Shown: in pieces, positions 9,984 through 17,676 of the stretch
Layout: each line of letters begins with the position of its first letter
Numbering within the stretch: the first letter of the stretch is position 1
NCBI GenBank assembly: GCA_023457935.1
Contig: JAEXBA010000033.1
Location: 1 to 44,632, forward strand
Direction: 5' to 3'
DNA length: 44,632 nt
Source of the DNA: Bacteroidota bacterium
GTDB lineage: Bacteria; Bacteroidota; Bacteroidia; Flavobacteriales; Weeksellaceae
Notes under the pieces: model-generated
Told to the model about the DNA's origin: nothing
Databases searched by the model: none
Seen by the model: only the letters and a program-made list of their open reading frames with translations
Translations under genes and position numbers: made by a program

Positions 9984-11837
9984 ATGAAAAAATATTTCTC
10001 ACTTCTTTTAGCTACAAGCCTGCTTACTTCCTGTGCAGTTTTCAAAACCGACAATGATAATGATGGAGTTAAGAATAATGCCGATGATTGCAAAGAAGTT
10101 CCTGGGCCACTGGAAAATAACGGTTGCCCGTGGCCAAATACAGATGGTGATGAAGTTTTGGATAAAGACGATTCCTGTCCTCAGGTTCCAGGACCGGTTG
10201 AAAATAACGGTTGTCCTTGGCCGGATACAGACGGTGACGGTATTTTGGATAAAGACGATGCCTGTCCTACAGTTCCCGGATTACCTGCATACAATGGTTG
10301 TCCAAAACCGCAGTCTGTTTACGCTGAAGAAGCAGTTGCGGTAGGTTATTCACGGGCGCCGATCTATGGCACTAATGCAGGAGTGCAGGTTGGTAATCAG
10401 AATGCAGATCCAAAGTATTATGATAATGAAGAATATGCTGCCACCATGGAAAATATCTTTAAACGGACGGAGGCAGAACCTTTGTCAACGTTTTCCATTG
10501 ATGTGGACAATGCTTCTTATACCAACATCAGACGGGTAATCAATGAAGGACAGGTGATTAATAAGGATATGGTCCGCATTGAGGAGATGATCAATTATTT
10601 CATCTATGATTACGAAGCTCCTGCAAACCAGCCTTTTGCAATAAATACTGAAATCGGAAAATCGCCATGGAATCCACAGCATCAGCTGCTTAAAATAGGT
10701 CTGAAAGCCAAAGAGATTGCCAGAGAATCACTTCCTTCCTCCAATTTCATTTTCCTTCTGGATACGTCAGGATCTATGAATCAACCCAATAAACTTCCTT
10801 TGCTGAAATCCGCGTTTAAGATAATTCTGGACAAGCTCGGGCCGAAAGACCGAATTGGTATTGTAGCATACGCAGGAAGGGCCGGAGTGGTTCTTCCTTC
10901 AACCAGTGCCGCTGAAAAAAGCAGAATTATAGAAGCGATTGACCGGCTTGAAGCTGGTGGAAGTACTGCAGGCGGACAGGGAATTGAACTGGCTTATAAA
11001 CTGGCTTCAGAAAATTTCATTAAAGGTGGAAACAACCGCGTAATCCTTGCAACAGACGGAGATTTTAATGTGGGAATTTCATCTGAAGCAGATCTGGAAA
11101 AACTTATAGAAAACAAGAGAGCAGACGGCGTTTTTTTAACTTGTCTTGGATTTGGAATGGGAAACTATAAAGACACCACACTGGAAACGCTTGCGAATAA
11201 AGGAAACGGTAATTACGCCTATGTCGACAATTTTCAGGAAGCGAATAAATTCCTCGGAAAAGAGTTTGTCGGAAGTATGTTTACACTTGCTAAAGACGTT
11301 AAAATACAGGTTGAATTCAATCCTGCAATGGTGGAAGCTTACCGTTTGATCGGGTATGAAAACAGGATGCTGAATAACGAAGACTTTGTGGATGACAAGG
11401 TTGATGCAGGAGAATTGGGTGTCGGACATACAGTTACTGCGCTTTATGAAATTATTCCGGTCGGCGTTGCATCAGCTTTTTTACCCAAGAAACAGAAACT
11501 GAAATATTCAAGCCCAAAAGGGGTGAAGGGCGGAACCAACGAAATTGCCCATCTTAAATTCCGGTATAAAAAACCGGATGGCAAAACCAGCAGTGAAATT
11601 ACCAAAAGTGTGCAGAATGTGGAGCCAAAAAACGCTTCTGCGGATTTTAAATTTACTACAGCGGTTGCGTGGTTTGGTTTAATTACCCGTGAATCGGATT
11701 TAATCACCCGAAAAAATCTTGATGATGTACAGAAACTGGCTGTAGCAGGAAAAGGGAAAGATGCTGACGGTTACAGAACAGAGTTTATTAAGATGGTGGA
11801 AAAGTATCGTTCGGTTCTCAAACAGAACAGTAAATAA
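9984..11837 (+). CDS. vWA-domain lipoprotein with TSP3-like repeats (YfbK/DUF3520 type)
   Basis: A 617-residue lipoprotein: signal peptide with lipobox LLTSC (Cys17). Residues about 24-107 contain three thrombospondin-type-3-like, calcium-binding-style repeats (DxDxDGxxDxxDxC plus NNGCPWP). A short stretch EEAVAVGY (115-122) resembles the EEVVVxGY segment that starts SusC plugs. The region 150-250 (FSIDVDNASYTNIRR, EEMINYF) is the N-terminal domain of YfbK-like proteins. The vWA domain has a complete MIDAS: DTSGS at 260-264, STAGG and ATDGD. The C-terminal part matches the DUF3520 region. It probably binds a protein ligand in a metal-dependent manner at the cell envelope. It follows the A2M-plug gene by 113 bases with a weak -7 box (TATATTTA, 9937-9944) between, so co-transcription is possible but unproved. 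Confidence 0.88.
   Translation: MKKYFSLLLATSLLTSCAVFKTDNDNDGVKNNADDCKEVPGPLENNGCPWPNTDGDEVLDKDDSCPQVPGPVENNGCPWPDTDGDGILDKDDACPTVPGLPAYNGCPKPQSVYAEEAVAVGYSRAPIYGTNAGVQVGNQNADPKYYDNEEYAATMENIFKRTEAEPLSTFSIDVDNASYTNIRRVINEGQVINKDMVRIEEMINYFIYDYEAPANQPFAINTEIGKSPWNPQHQLLKIGLKAKEIARESLPSSNFIFLLDTSGSMNQPNKLPLLKSAFKIILDKLGPKDRIGIVAYAGRAGVVLPSTSAAEKSRIIEAIDRLEAGGSTAGGQGIELAYKLASENFIKGGNNRVILATDGDFNVGISSEADLEKLIENKRADGVFLTCLGFGMGNYKDTTLETLANKGNGNYAYVDNFQEANKFLGKEFVGSMFTLAKDVKIQVEFNPAMVEAYRLIGYENRMLNNEDFVDDKVDAGELGVGHTVTALYEIIPVGVASAFLPKKQKLKYSSPKGVKGGTNEIAHLKFRYKKPDGKTSSEITKSVQNVEPKNASADFKFTTAVAWFGLITRESDLITRKNLDDVQKLAVAGKGKDADGYRTEFIKMVEKYRSVLKQNSK
10098..10311 (+). repeat. 87-bp tandem repeat encoding TSP3-like units
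   Basis: Units begin at 10098, 10185 and 10272, an exact 87-bp (29-codon) period. The first two are near-identical at the protein level (VPGPxENNGCPWPxTDGD). The third is partial and diverged (VPGLPAYNGCP). The repeat stays in frame, so unit number could vary without breaking the gene. Confidence 0.85.
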
Positions 11838-11844
11838 ATTACAG

Positions 11845-11866
11845 CGGACGATAGTCCGTTTTTTTT
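11845..11866 (+). terminator. Probable terminator after the vWA gene
   Basis: A short hairpin CGGAC-GATA-GTCCG is followed by a run of eight T. The stem is only 5 bp, so termination may be partial. Confidence 0.55.
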
Positions 11867-11905
11867 GATTTTTTATGTAGTGAAAAAACAATCTTTCAAT
11901 TTATT

Positions 11906-11935
11906 TTGAAAGTTCAGAAATAATATATACATTTG
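11906..11935 (+). promoter_or_regulatory. Promoter of the GbsR/MarR gene
   Basis: TTG at 11906-11908, a 19-bp spacer and TACATTTG at 11928-11935 match the Bacteroidota TTG-N19-TAnnTTTG promoter. The gene starts 24 bases downstream. Confidence 0.65.
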
Positions 11936-11959
11936 ATTCTCCAAACTAATTTTATCTAA

Positions 11960-12460
11960 ATGAAACTGTCAGAAGCCAAAGAAAAATACATCCAGACCTG
12001 GGGAACTCTTGCCACCAACTGGGGAATCAACAGAACTATGGCACAGGTGCATGCACTGCTTTTGGCTGAAGGAAAGCCCCTTTCTACCGATGAAGTGATG
12101 GAAGCACTCCAGATTTCGCGCGGAAATGCCAATATGAATCTGCGCGAGCTCATCAGTTGGGGAATTATCCGGAAAGAACTGGTAAAAGGCGACCGTAAAG
12201 AATATTTTTTTGCTGAACGCGATATGTGGTATCTCTTCAAACAGCTGGTGAAAGAACGAAAGAAAAGAGAAATTGAACCCGTAATTGCCGCCATCAGCGA
12301 ACTGAAATCCATTGAAGAGAAAACACCCGAAGCTGTTCAGTTTGCAGAACTGATGACCGAAATGGAAAATGTAACCGGGAAAGTATTCAGCATTATGGAT
12401 CTCGCTATTAAAAGTGATGATCACTGGCTTGTCGGTAAAATCACCGGACTTTTAAAATAG
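11960..12460 (+). CDS. GbsR/MarR-family transcriptional regulator
   Basis: A 166-residue winged-helix regulator. The N-terminal two thirds show the GbsR pattern: WGINRTMAQVHALLLAEGKPLSTDEVMEAL, then the recognition segment ISRGNANMNLRELISWGI and a basic wing (KGDRKEYFFAERD). The C-terminal third (KERKKREIEPVIAAISELK and onward) is a helical dimerisation tail. GbsR in Bacillus subtilis is a choline-responsive repressor, but flavobacterial members are mostly uncharacterised and no betaine genes are nearby, so ligand and targets are unknown. It has its own promoter and terminator and so is monocistronic. Confidence 0.88.
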   Translation: MKLSEAKEKYIQTWGTLATNWGINRTMAQVHALLLAEGKPLSTDEVMEALQISRGNANMNLRELISWGIIRKELVKGDRKEYFFAERDMWYLFKQLVKERKKREIEPVIAAISELKSIEEKTPEAVQFAELMTEMENVTGKVFSIMDLAIKSDDHWLVGKITGLLK

Positions 12461-12483
12461 AAAAGGAGCCATCCTTTTTTATT
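12461..12483 (+). terminator. Terminator after the GbsR/MarR gene
   Basis: AAAAGGA, loop GCCA, TCCTTTT form a hairpin beginning right after the stop codon and running into a T tract. Confidence 0.7.
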
Positions 12484-12531
12484 TGATTGATAATTTCAAA
12501 AAATACTGAAAGTTTAATAAATACAATAATT

Positions 12532-12909
12532 ATGAAAACAATTTTGAAATTTGATTATTACTGGCAAACCTTCCTAATTCTGTTAATGGTTGTTTACACA
12601 GTTTTTGACTTCACTGTTCAAAGTGGCAGCCATTTGCTGTATTACCATTTTGTTGTCGGGATTTCCCAGTTGTTAAGCTTCGTAATGAGAATCTATTTTC
12701 TTGGAGCGAAAGGTAAATTTATTACAGTTTATGGCTTTTTGGTTATTCCGGTTTGGTTTGCCCTTATTGCTTCACAGATTAATTTTCCGTTCGATGATAT
12801 CCGGGCCGGTTTTCTTTATCAGGGCTTTATAATCTGTCCGTTGATATCATTTTTTTATCCGTTTTATATTCACGAAGCTGATCTGAAATATGAAAAATGT
12901 AATCCTTAA
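12532..12909 (+). CDS. Small integral membrane protein, function unknown
   Basis: A 125-residue protein with about four hydrophobic segments (residues 12-28, 38-56, 65-80, 92-110) and a polar C-terminal tail. The ATG at 12532 gives the natural N-terminus MKTILKFDYYW; an upstream in-frame start at 12487 would add 15 residues inside the spacer after the terminator and is less likely. No family is recognised. It sits between the GbsR-type regulator and a desaturase, which does not define its job. Confidence 0.65.
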   Translation: MKTILKFDYYWQTFLILLMVVYTVFDFTVQSGSHLLYYHFVVGISQLLSFVMRIYFLGAKGKFITVYGFLVIPVWFALIASQINFPFDDIRAGFLYQGFIICPLISFFYPFYIHEADLKYEKCNP

Positions 12910-12984
12910 AACGGTAATGTATTTCATTTTCCGTAACAACAGACGCACGCGCGCCGATTTTCTAACCTTCTAAAATACATCACT

Positions 12985-13854
12985 ATGAAAAATCCCGTTT
13001 ACTTTTCACTTCAAAAAACCCTTTGGCTCTACATTAATCTCTTTCTTTTTGGCCTGCTCGACTTCAGTAATTTCAATGCAACAGCGGTTACTGTTTCTGC
13101 AGTGATTTCAGTTTTCACTGTTGCTGTAGGTCATTCGGCCGGACTTCACCGCGGAATTATCCATAAATCCTACGATACTTCAAAGTGGTTTCGGAATGTA
13201 CTACTGGTACTGTTTGCTTTTACCGGTTTGGGCAGTCCGTTATCGTGGATTAAGCTGCATTATACAAGGGATTACTGGCAGAATCAGAAAGAATGTCACC
13301 CTTACCTGGGTTACAGTCACGGTTTATGGAAGGATTTCATCTGGTATCTGCATTTTTCGTTTTCGGTTTCGCAGAAAGATCTTATAAAATATGGTTTTCC
13401 CGCTGAATTTCATCAAGACCGTTTTCTTAGATTTCTGCATCGCTCGTGGTATCTTTTTACCATTGTTCCGGCAGTTGTTGTTTGGCATTTTTGGGGTTTT
13501 CAGGAATTTCTAATTCTGTTTCCGGTACGTATTTCCATCAACCTTCTGATGCATTGGTTTATCGGCTACATCTCTCACACGCACGGTTACAGAAAATTTG
13601 TAATTGCAGGCGCCAATGAAAGCGGTTATAACGACTGGTTTCTCGGAATTATTTCCTTTGGTGAAGGTTTTCACAATAACCATCACGCTTTTCCCTCTTC
13701 CTCAAAATTCGGCATCCGTTGGTTTGAATTTGATCTGAGCTGGCAGTTCATAAAACTTTTCAGATTTCTCGGGCTGGTATGGAATGTAAAGTCGGCCAAT
13801 CACGAAACGCTGAAGCCTACCGCAATTGAACTTGACAAAATATACTGGAATTAA
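12985..13854 (+). CDS. Acyl-CoA desaturase-like membrane di-iron protein, divergent second histidine box
   Basis: A 289-residue membrane protein of the delta-9 desaturase superfamily. Box 1 is HRGIIH (55-60) and box 3 is FHNNHHAFP (His230, 233, 234), as expected for di-iron desaturases. Box 2, normally HRxHH, reads HYTRD (92-96) and is followed by ECHPYLGYSH, which offers His105 and His112. I recall bacterial proteins annotated as acyl-CoA desaturase with this HxxRDxWQ arrangement, so it looks like a conserved subfamily rather than a decayed gene, but the reaction is unproved. The DUF2071 gene follows after 8 bases, suggesting an operon. Confidence 0.82.
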   Translation: MKNPVYFSLQKTLWLYINLFLFGLLDFSNFNATAVTVSAVISVFTVAVGHSAGLHRGIIHKSYDTSKWFRNVLLVLFAFTGLGSPLSWIKLHYTRDYWQNQKECHPYLGYSHGLWKDFIWYLHFSFSVSQKDLIKYGFPAEFHQDRFLRFLHRSWYLFTIVPAVVVWHFWGFQEFLILFPVRISINLLMHWFIGYISHTHGYRKFVIAGANESGYNDWFLGIISFGEGFHNNHHAFPSSSKFGIRWFEFDLSWQFIKLFRFLGLVWNVKSANHETLKPTAIELDKIYWN

Positions 13855-13862
13855 AAATTTGC

Positions 13863-14576
13863 ATGATGAAATTTTTATCCGCAGAATGGCGCAAACTTGC
13901 CATCATCAATTACGAAATCAATCCTCAAATTCTTGAGAACTATCTTCCAAAAGGTGTGGAACTCGATTTCTGGAAAGGAAAATGTTTGGTAAGCGTTGTT
14001 GGGTTTCTGTTTCAGAACACAAAACTGCTAGGCATTTCAGTGCCTTTTCATACCGATTTTGAAGAAGTCAACCTCCGCTTTTACGTCAAAAAATTTGAAA
14101 ACGGAAACTGGAAAAGAGGAGTGGTTTTTATTAAGGAAATTGTTCCGAAACGTGCGCTTTCAACCGTTGCAAATGTTTTTTACAACGAACATTATCAAAC
14201 CTGTGAAATGGGACACGAAATTCATCAGTCCGATGAAATTGAAGTTAAATACTTTTGGAGAAATGGTTCCGAAAATTCAGTTAAAATTGTGGCTGAAAAC
14301 CATCCCCAAAAAATAGTTGAAGGTTCTGAATTCGAGTTCATCACAGAACATTATTTTGGTTTTACAAAAAACGGCTGCAAAACAACGGAATACGAAGTAA
14401 GACATCCTGAATGGGATTATTATGAAATAATAAATCATGAAATCTACATTGATTTCGGGAAGAATTACGGCAGAGATTTTTCAGTTCTGAATTTTTCAGC
14501 TCCGCATTCTGTGATGCTCGCAGAAGGTTCTGCAATCGAAGTTTTTACTAAGAAAAAGCTGCATACAATTTCGTAG
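13863..14576 (+). CDS. DUF2071 (YqjF-like) protein
   Basis: A 237-residue soluble protein starting KFLSAEWRKLAIINYEI and containing LPKGVELDFWKGKCLVSVVGF, the hallmark opening of DUF2071/YqjF proteins, whose fold resembles acetoacetate decarboxylase. No biochemical role is established for the family. Two adjacent ATGs (13863 and 13866) are possible starts. It lies 8 bases behind the desaturase and probably shares its transcript; the lpd start is 60 bases downstream. Confidence 0.8.
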   Translation: MMKFLSAEWRKLAIINYEINPQILENYLPKGVELDFWKGKCLVSVVGFLFQNTKLLGISVPFHTDFEEVNLRFYVKKFENGNWKRGVVFIKEIVPKRALSTVANVFYNEHYQTCEMGHEIHQSDEIEVKYFWRNGSENSVKIVAENHPQKIVEGSEFEFITEHYFGFTKNGCKTTEYEVRHPEWDYYEIINHEIYIDFGKNYGRDFSVLNFSAPHSVMLAEGSAIEVFTKKKLHTIS

Positions 14577-14635
14577 TGAAAGCGTTTGAAAAAACCTCAA
14601 AAATTATCCGTAAATTCGCACAAATTTTAAAACTC

Positions 14636-16027
14636 ATGAATTACGATATCATTGTGATTGGAAGCGGTCCCGGCGGATATGTTACGGCAATCCGGGCAGC
14701 GCAGTTAGGTTTCAAAACGGCCATTGTTGAAAAGGAAAATCTTGGCGGAATCTGCCTGAACTGGGGTTGTATTCCTACAAAAGCATTGCTGAAGTCGGCG
14801 CACGTTTTCCATTATCTTAAACATGCTGAAGATTTCGGTCTGAATAAAGTGGATAATCCTGGATTCGATTTCTCAAAAGTAATCCAGAGATCAAGAGGTG
14901 TTGCCACCAAAATGAGCGGCGGAATTTCTTTTCTGATGAAGAAAAACAAAATTGATGTCATCATGGGAACGGCAAAAGTAAAGCCGGGCAAAAAAATTGA
15001 TGTTGCGGATGCGGACGGAAAATCCACTGAATATTCTGCAAATCATATTATTATAGCAACGGGAGCGCGTTCCAGAGAATTGCCGAATCTTCCGCAGGAC
15101 GGAAAAAAAGTGATCGGTTACAGACAGGCGCTTTCTCTTCCAGAACAGCCGAAATCGATGATTGTGGTCGGTTCCGGTGCGATTGGAGTTGAATTTGCTG
15201 ATTTCTATAATGCAATGGGAACGAAAGTAACCATCGTGGAATTTATGCCGAATATTGTTCCGGTTGAAGACGAGGAAATCTCTAAACATCTTGAAAAATC
15301 ACTGAAGAAAGCAGGTATTGAAATCATGACGAATTCTTCTGTTGAATCCGTTGATACTTCAGGAGAAGGCGTTAAAGCCAATGTGAAAACCAAAGACGGA
15401 AACATCACTCTTGAAGCCGATATTTTACTTTCTGCGGTTGGAATTGCTGCAAATGTTGAAGGGCAGGGATTCGAAGAAGTTGGAATTCAGACGGATAAAG
15501 GAAGAGTTTTGGTGAATGAATGGTATGAAACTTCTGTTCCTGGTTATTACGCAATCGGTGATATTCTGCCGACTCAGGCACTGGCACACGTTGCTTCTGC
15601 CGAAGGAATTACCTGCGTTGAAAAAATCAAAGGTCTTCATGTTGAAAAAATTGATTACGGCAATATTCCTGGATGTACGTACTGTTCACCGGAAATCGCT
15701 TCAGTTGGTTTAACGGAAAAGCAGGCAAAGGAAAAAGGGTACGAAATCAAAGTTGGAAAATTTCCGCTTTCTGCTTCAGGAAAAGCAACGGCAAACGGAA
15801 ATACCGACGGTTTCATCAAAGTTATTTTCGATGCAAAATACGGCGAATGGTTAGGTTGCCACATGATTGGTGAAGGCGTTACAGATATGATTGCAGAAGC
15901 AGTTGTAGCTAGAAAATTAGAAACTACAGGTCATGAAATTATCAAATCAATTCACCCGCATCCAACCGTTTCTGAAGCCATTATGGAAGCCGCAGCAGCA
16001 GCTTATGGAGAAGTGATTCATATTTAA
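14636..16027 (+). CDS. lpdA: Dihydrolipoyl dehydrogenase (E3)
   Basis: A 463-residue FAD-dependent disulfide oxidoreductase that reoxidises dihydrolipoamide in 2-oxoacid dehydrogenase complexes and the glycine cleavage system. The FAD motif GSGPGGYVTA is at residues 9-18, redox disulfide GGICLNWGCIPTK (Cys40, Cys45), NAD motif VVGSGAIGVEF, second FAD motif YAIGD, and the C-terminal active-site HPHPTVSEA with the catalytic histidine. The ATG at 14636 is preferred: an upstream GTG at 14576 would add 20 atypical residues before the conserved NYDIIVIGSG. A strong terminator follows. A partner E1 lies at 30-2456. Confidence 0.95.
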   Translation: MNYDIIVIGSGPGGYVTAIRAAQLGFKTAIVEKENLGGICLNWGCIPTKALLKSAHVFHYLKHAEDFGLNKVDNPGFDFSKVIQRSRGVATKMSGGISFLMKKNKIDVIMGTAKVKPGKKIDVADADGKSTEYSANHIIIATGARSRELPNLPQDGKKVIGYRQALSLPEQPKSMIVVGSGAIGVEFADFYNAMGTKVTIVEFMPNIVPVEDEEISKHLEKSLKKAGIEIMTNSSVESVDTSGEGVKANVKTKDGNITLEADILLSAVGIAANVEGQGFEEVGIQTDKGRVLVNEWYETSVPGYYAIGDILPTQALAHVASAEGITCVEKIKGLHVEKIDYGNIPGCTYCSPEIASVGLTEKQAKEKGYEIKVGKFPLSASGKATANGNTDGFIKVIFDAKYGEWLGCHMIGEGVTDMIAEAVVARKLETTGHEIIKSIHPHPTVSEAIMEAAAAAYGEVIHI

Positions 16028-16050
16028 AACATAACGAAATAAGATTCAAG

Positions 16051-16076
16051 AACCACAGATTTTTCTGTGGTTTTTT
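16051..16076 (+). terminator. Terminator after lpdA
   Basis: AACCACAG / CTGTGGTT hairpin with a T-rich loop and a following T run. The T tract merges with the -7 box of the next gene. Confidence 0.8.
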
Positions 16077-16083
16077 AATTTTG
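16076..16083 (+). promoter_or_regulatory. Candidate -7 element just before the patatin gene
   Basis: TAATTTTG fits TAnnTTTG and ends 4 bases before the ATG at 16088. If used, the mRNA would be leaderless or nearly so. No clear TTG -33 element is seen because the terminator hairpin occupies the region. Confidence 0.4.
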
Positions 16084-16087
16084 ATCT

Positions 16088-16867
16088 ATGGAAAAAAAGC
16101 AACTTGGTCTTGTCCTTTCCGGAGGCGGAACAAAAGGAATTGCACATGCCGGAGTTTTAAAATTTTTGGAAGAAAATAAAATTCAACCGCAAATTTTGGC
16201 TTGTTGCAGTGCGGGTTCTATTGTTGGAAGTTTGTATTCTGTTGGGAAAAAGCCGGAAGAAATTCTTGAGTTTTTTAAATCGGTGTATTTTTTCAATTGG
16301 AAGCATTTTACTTTTAATCAGCATGGATTGGTTTCTTCAGGAATTTTCCGACGTTATCTAAAACCGATTTTTGGCGAAATGAAAATTTCAGAATTGCCAA
16401 AACCTGTGAAAATCGTTGCAACAGAACTGGTTTCCGGAACCCAGGAAATTTTTGAAAATGATTTTAAAGTCATCGATGCAATCATTGCTTCCTGCTCCAT
16501 TCCCGGGATTACAACGCCTTACATTGTTGGAAATAAATTGTATAGTGATGGTGGAGTTTTAAATAATTTTCCTGCAGACATCATTCAAAACGAGTGCGAA
16601 AAAATGATTGGCGTCTTCGTTTCGCCTCCTCAAGATTTGGAAATAAAAGATTTGAACTCTATAAAAGCGGTAGTTTCCCGCTCTTACGATTTACTTTCTT
16701 ATCGAACAGAATTTCACAAATTTTCGTATTGTGATTGGTTTATCACGTCTAAAAAACTCGCTCATTATGCCACTTTTGAAAGAAAAACTGAACGTTTAGA
16801 CGAAATTTTTGAAATTGGCTACGAAGCTGCAAAAAGCAGCTTTGATAAGGATTTATGCAAATTCTAA
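16088..16867 (+). CDS. Patatin-like phospholipase
   Basis: A 259-residue alpha/beta hydrolase of the patatin family, probably a lipid acyl hydrolase. The oxyanion glycine motif SGGGTKGIAHAG is at residues 11-22, the nucleophile Ser41 sits in CCSAGS, and the dyad aspartate is Asp154 in SDGGVLNNFP. The usual elbow is GxSxG (often GTSAG), so Cys40-Ser41 with Cys in the first position (residue 39) is a variant, but the dyad is intact. No signal peptide, so likely cytoplasmic. The gene is convergent with the ABC ATPase, with only 10 bases between stops. Confidence 0.9.
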   Translation: MEKKQLGLVLSGGGTKGIAHAGVLKFLEENKIQPQILACCSAGSIVGSLYSVGKKPEEILEFFKSVYFFNWKHFTFNQHGLVSSGIFRRYLKPIFGEMKISELPKPVKIVATELVSGTQEIFENDFKVIDAIIASCSIPGITTPYIVGNKLYSDGGVLNNFPADIIQNECEKMIGVFVSPPQDLEIKDLNSIKAVVSRSYDLLSYRTEFHKFSYCDWFITSKKLAHYATFERKTERLDEIFEIGYEAAKSSFDKDLCKF

Positions 16868-16877
16868 AATCGAAGAT

Positions 16878-17573
16878 TTAAGCGGTATAACTTGCAAAAG
16901 CTTCTTCCAAACTTTCAAATTTTCCTTTGAATTCTTCAATCGGCGAATCCATCACGATATTCCCTTTGTGAATAAGAATTACACGGGAACAGAGCGCTTC
17001 CACTTCCTGCATAATATGGGTCGAAAGAATGACGGTTTTTTCTTTTCCGATTTCCTTAATCACATTTCTGATTTCAATAATCTGATTCGGATCCAAACCG
17101 TTTGTTGGTTCATCCAATATCAGCAAATCCGGTTGGTGAAGAATTGCCTGCGCCAAACCGACTCTTTGTTTGTAACCTTTGGAAAGCTGTGATATTTTTT
17201 TGGATTTTTCAGGCGTTATTCCAACAAGTTCTATCACTTCATCAACTCGTGAAGCTGGAATTTTATGCAGATTTGCTACGAAATTCAGATATTCACGCAC
17301 ATACATTTCAAGATAAAGCGGATTGTTTTCCGGCAGGAAACCGATATTTTTTTTGCTTTCAATTTCGTGTTCTGTGATGTCTTTTCCGTTGAAAACAATC
17401 TGTCCGTCATCAATTTTCAAAACACCGACAATACTTTTCATCAGCGTCGATTTTCCGGCTCCGTTCGGGCCAAGCAATCCGATGATTTCATTTTTTCCGA
17501 TACTGATATTAACATTATTCAGCGCAGTTTGTTCACCGAATTTTTTCGTCAGACTGATGATTTCTAAAGACAT
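16878..17573 (-). CDS. ABC transporter ATP-binding protein, GldA-like
   Basis: A 231-residue ATPase with Walker A GPNGAGKST, signature LSKGYKQRVGLAQ, Walker B LLILDEPTNGLDP and the switch histidine in STHIMQEVEA. The wording around IGFLPENNPLYLEMYVREYL and LDPNQIIEIRNVIKEIGKEKTV closely follows GldA, the ATPase of the gliding-motility ABC transporter GldAFG. It is shorter than the roughly 300-residue F. johnsoniae GldA as I remember it, and no permease genes (gldF/gldG) are adjacent, so the symbol is not assigned. A -7 box on the minus strand lies 18 bases before the start. Confidence 0.85.
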   Translation of the reverse strand: MSLEIISLTKKFGEQTALNNVNISIGKNEIIGLLGPNGAGKSTLMKSIVGVLKIDDGQIVFNGKDITEHEIESKKNIGFLPENNPLYLEMYVREYLNFVANLHKIPASRVDEVIELVGITPEKSKKISQLSKGYKQRVGLAQAILHQPDLLILDEPTNGLDPNQIIEIRNVIKEIGKEKTVILSTHIMQEVEALCSRVILIHKGNIVMDSPIEEFKGKFESLEEAFASYTA

Positions 17574-17591
17574 TTTTATTTTTTAGTTCTG

Positions 17592-17623
17592 CAAAAATAA
17601 CAATCTTAGCTTAAAGCCATCAA
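17592..17623 (-). promoter_or_regulatory. Promoter of the GldA-like ATPase gene
   Basis: On the minus strand, TTG (complement of 17621-17623), a 21-bp spacer and TATTTTTG (complement of 17592-17599) match the Bacteroidota promoter pattern. Confidence 0.5.
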
Positions 17624-17676
17624 AAAAGCAGGATAGTGCAAATGTAATTCTTCTGATTCTGGGATTTCACACATTG

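Noticed and set aside
11960..12460. GbsR/MarR gene considered as a choline-betaine regulator
   Set aside because: No choline or betaine transport or oxidation genes are present in the window, so the specific role is not claimed.
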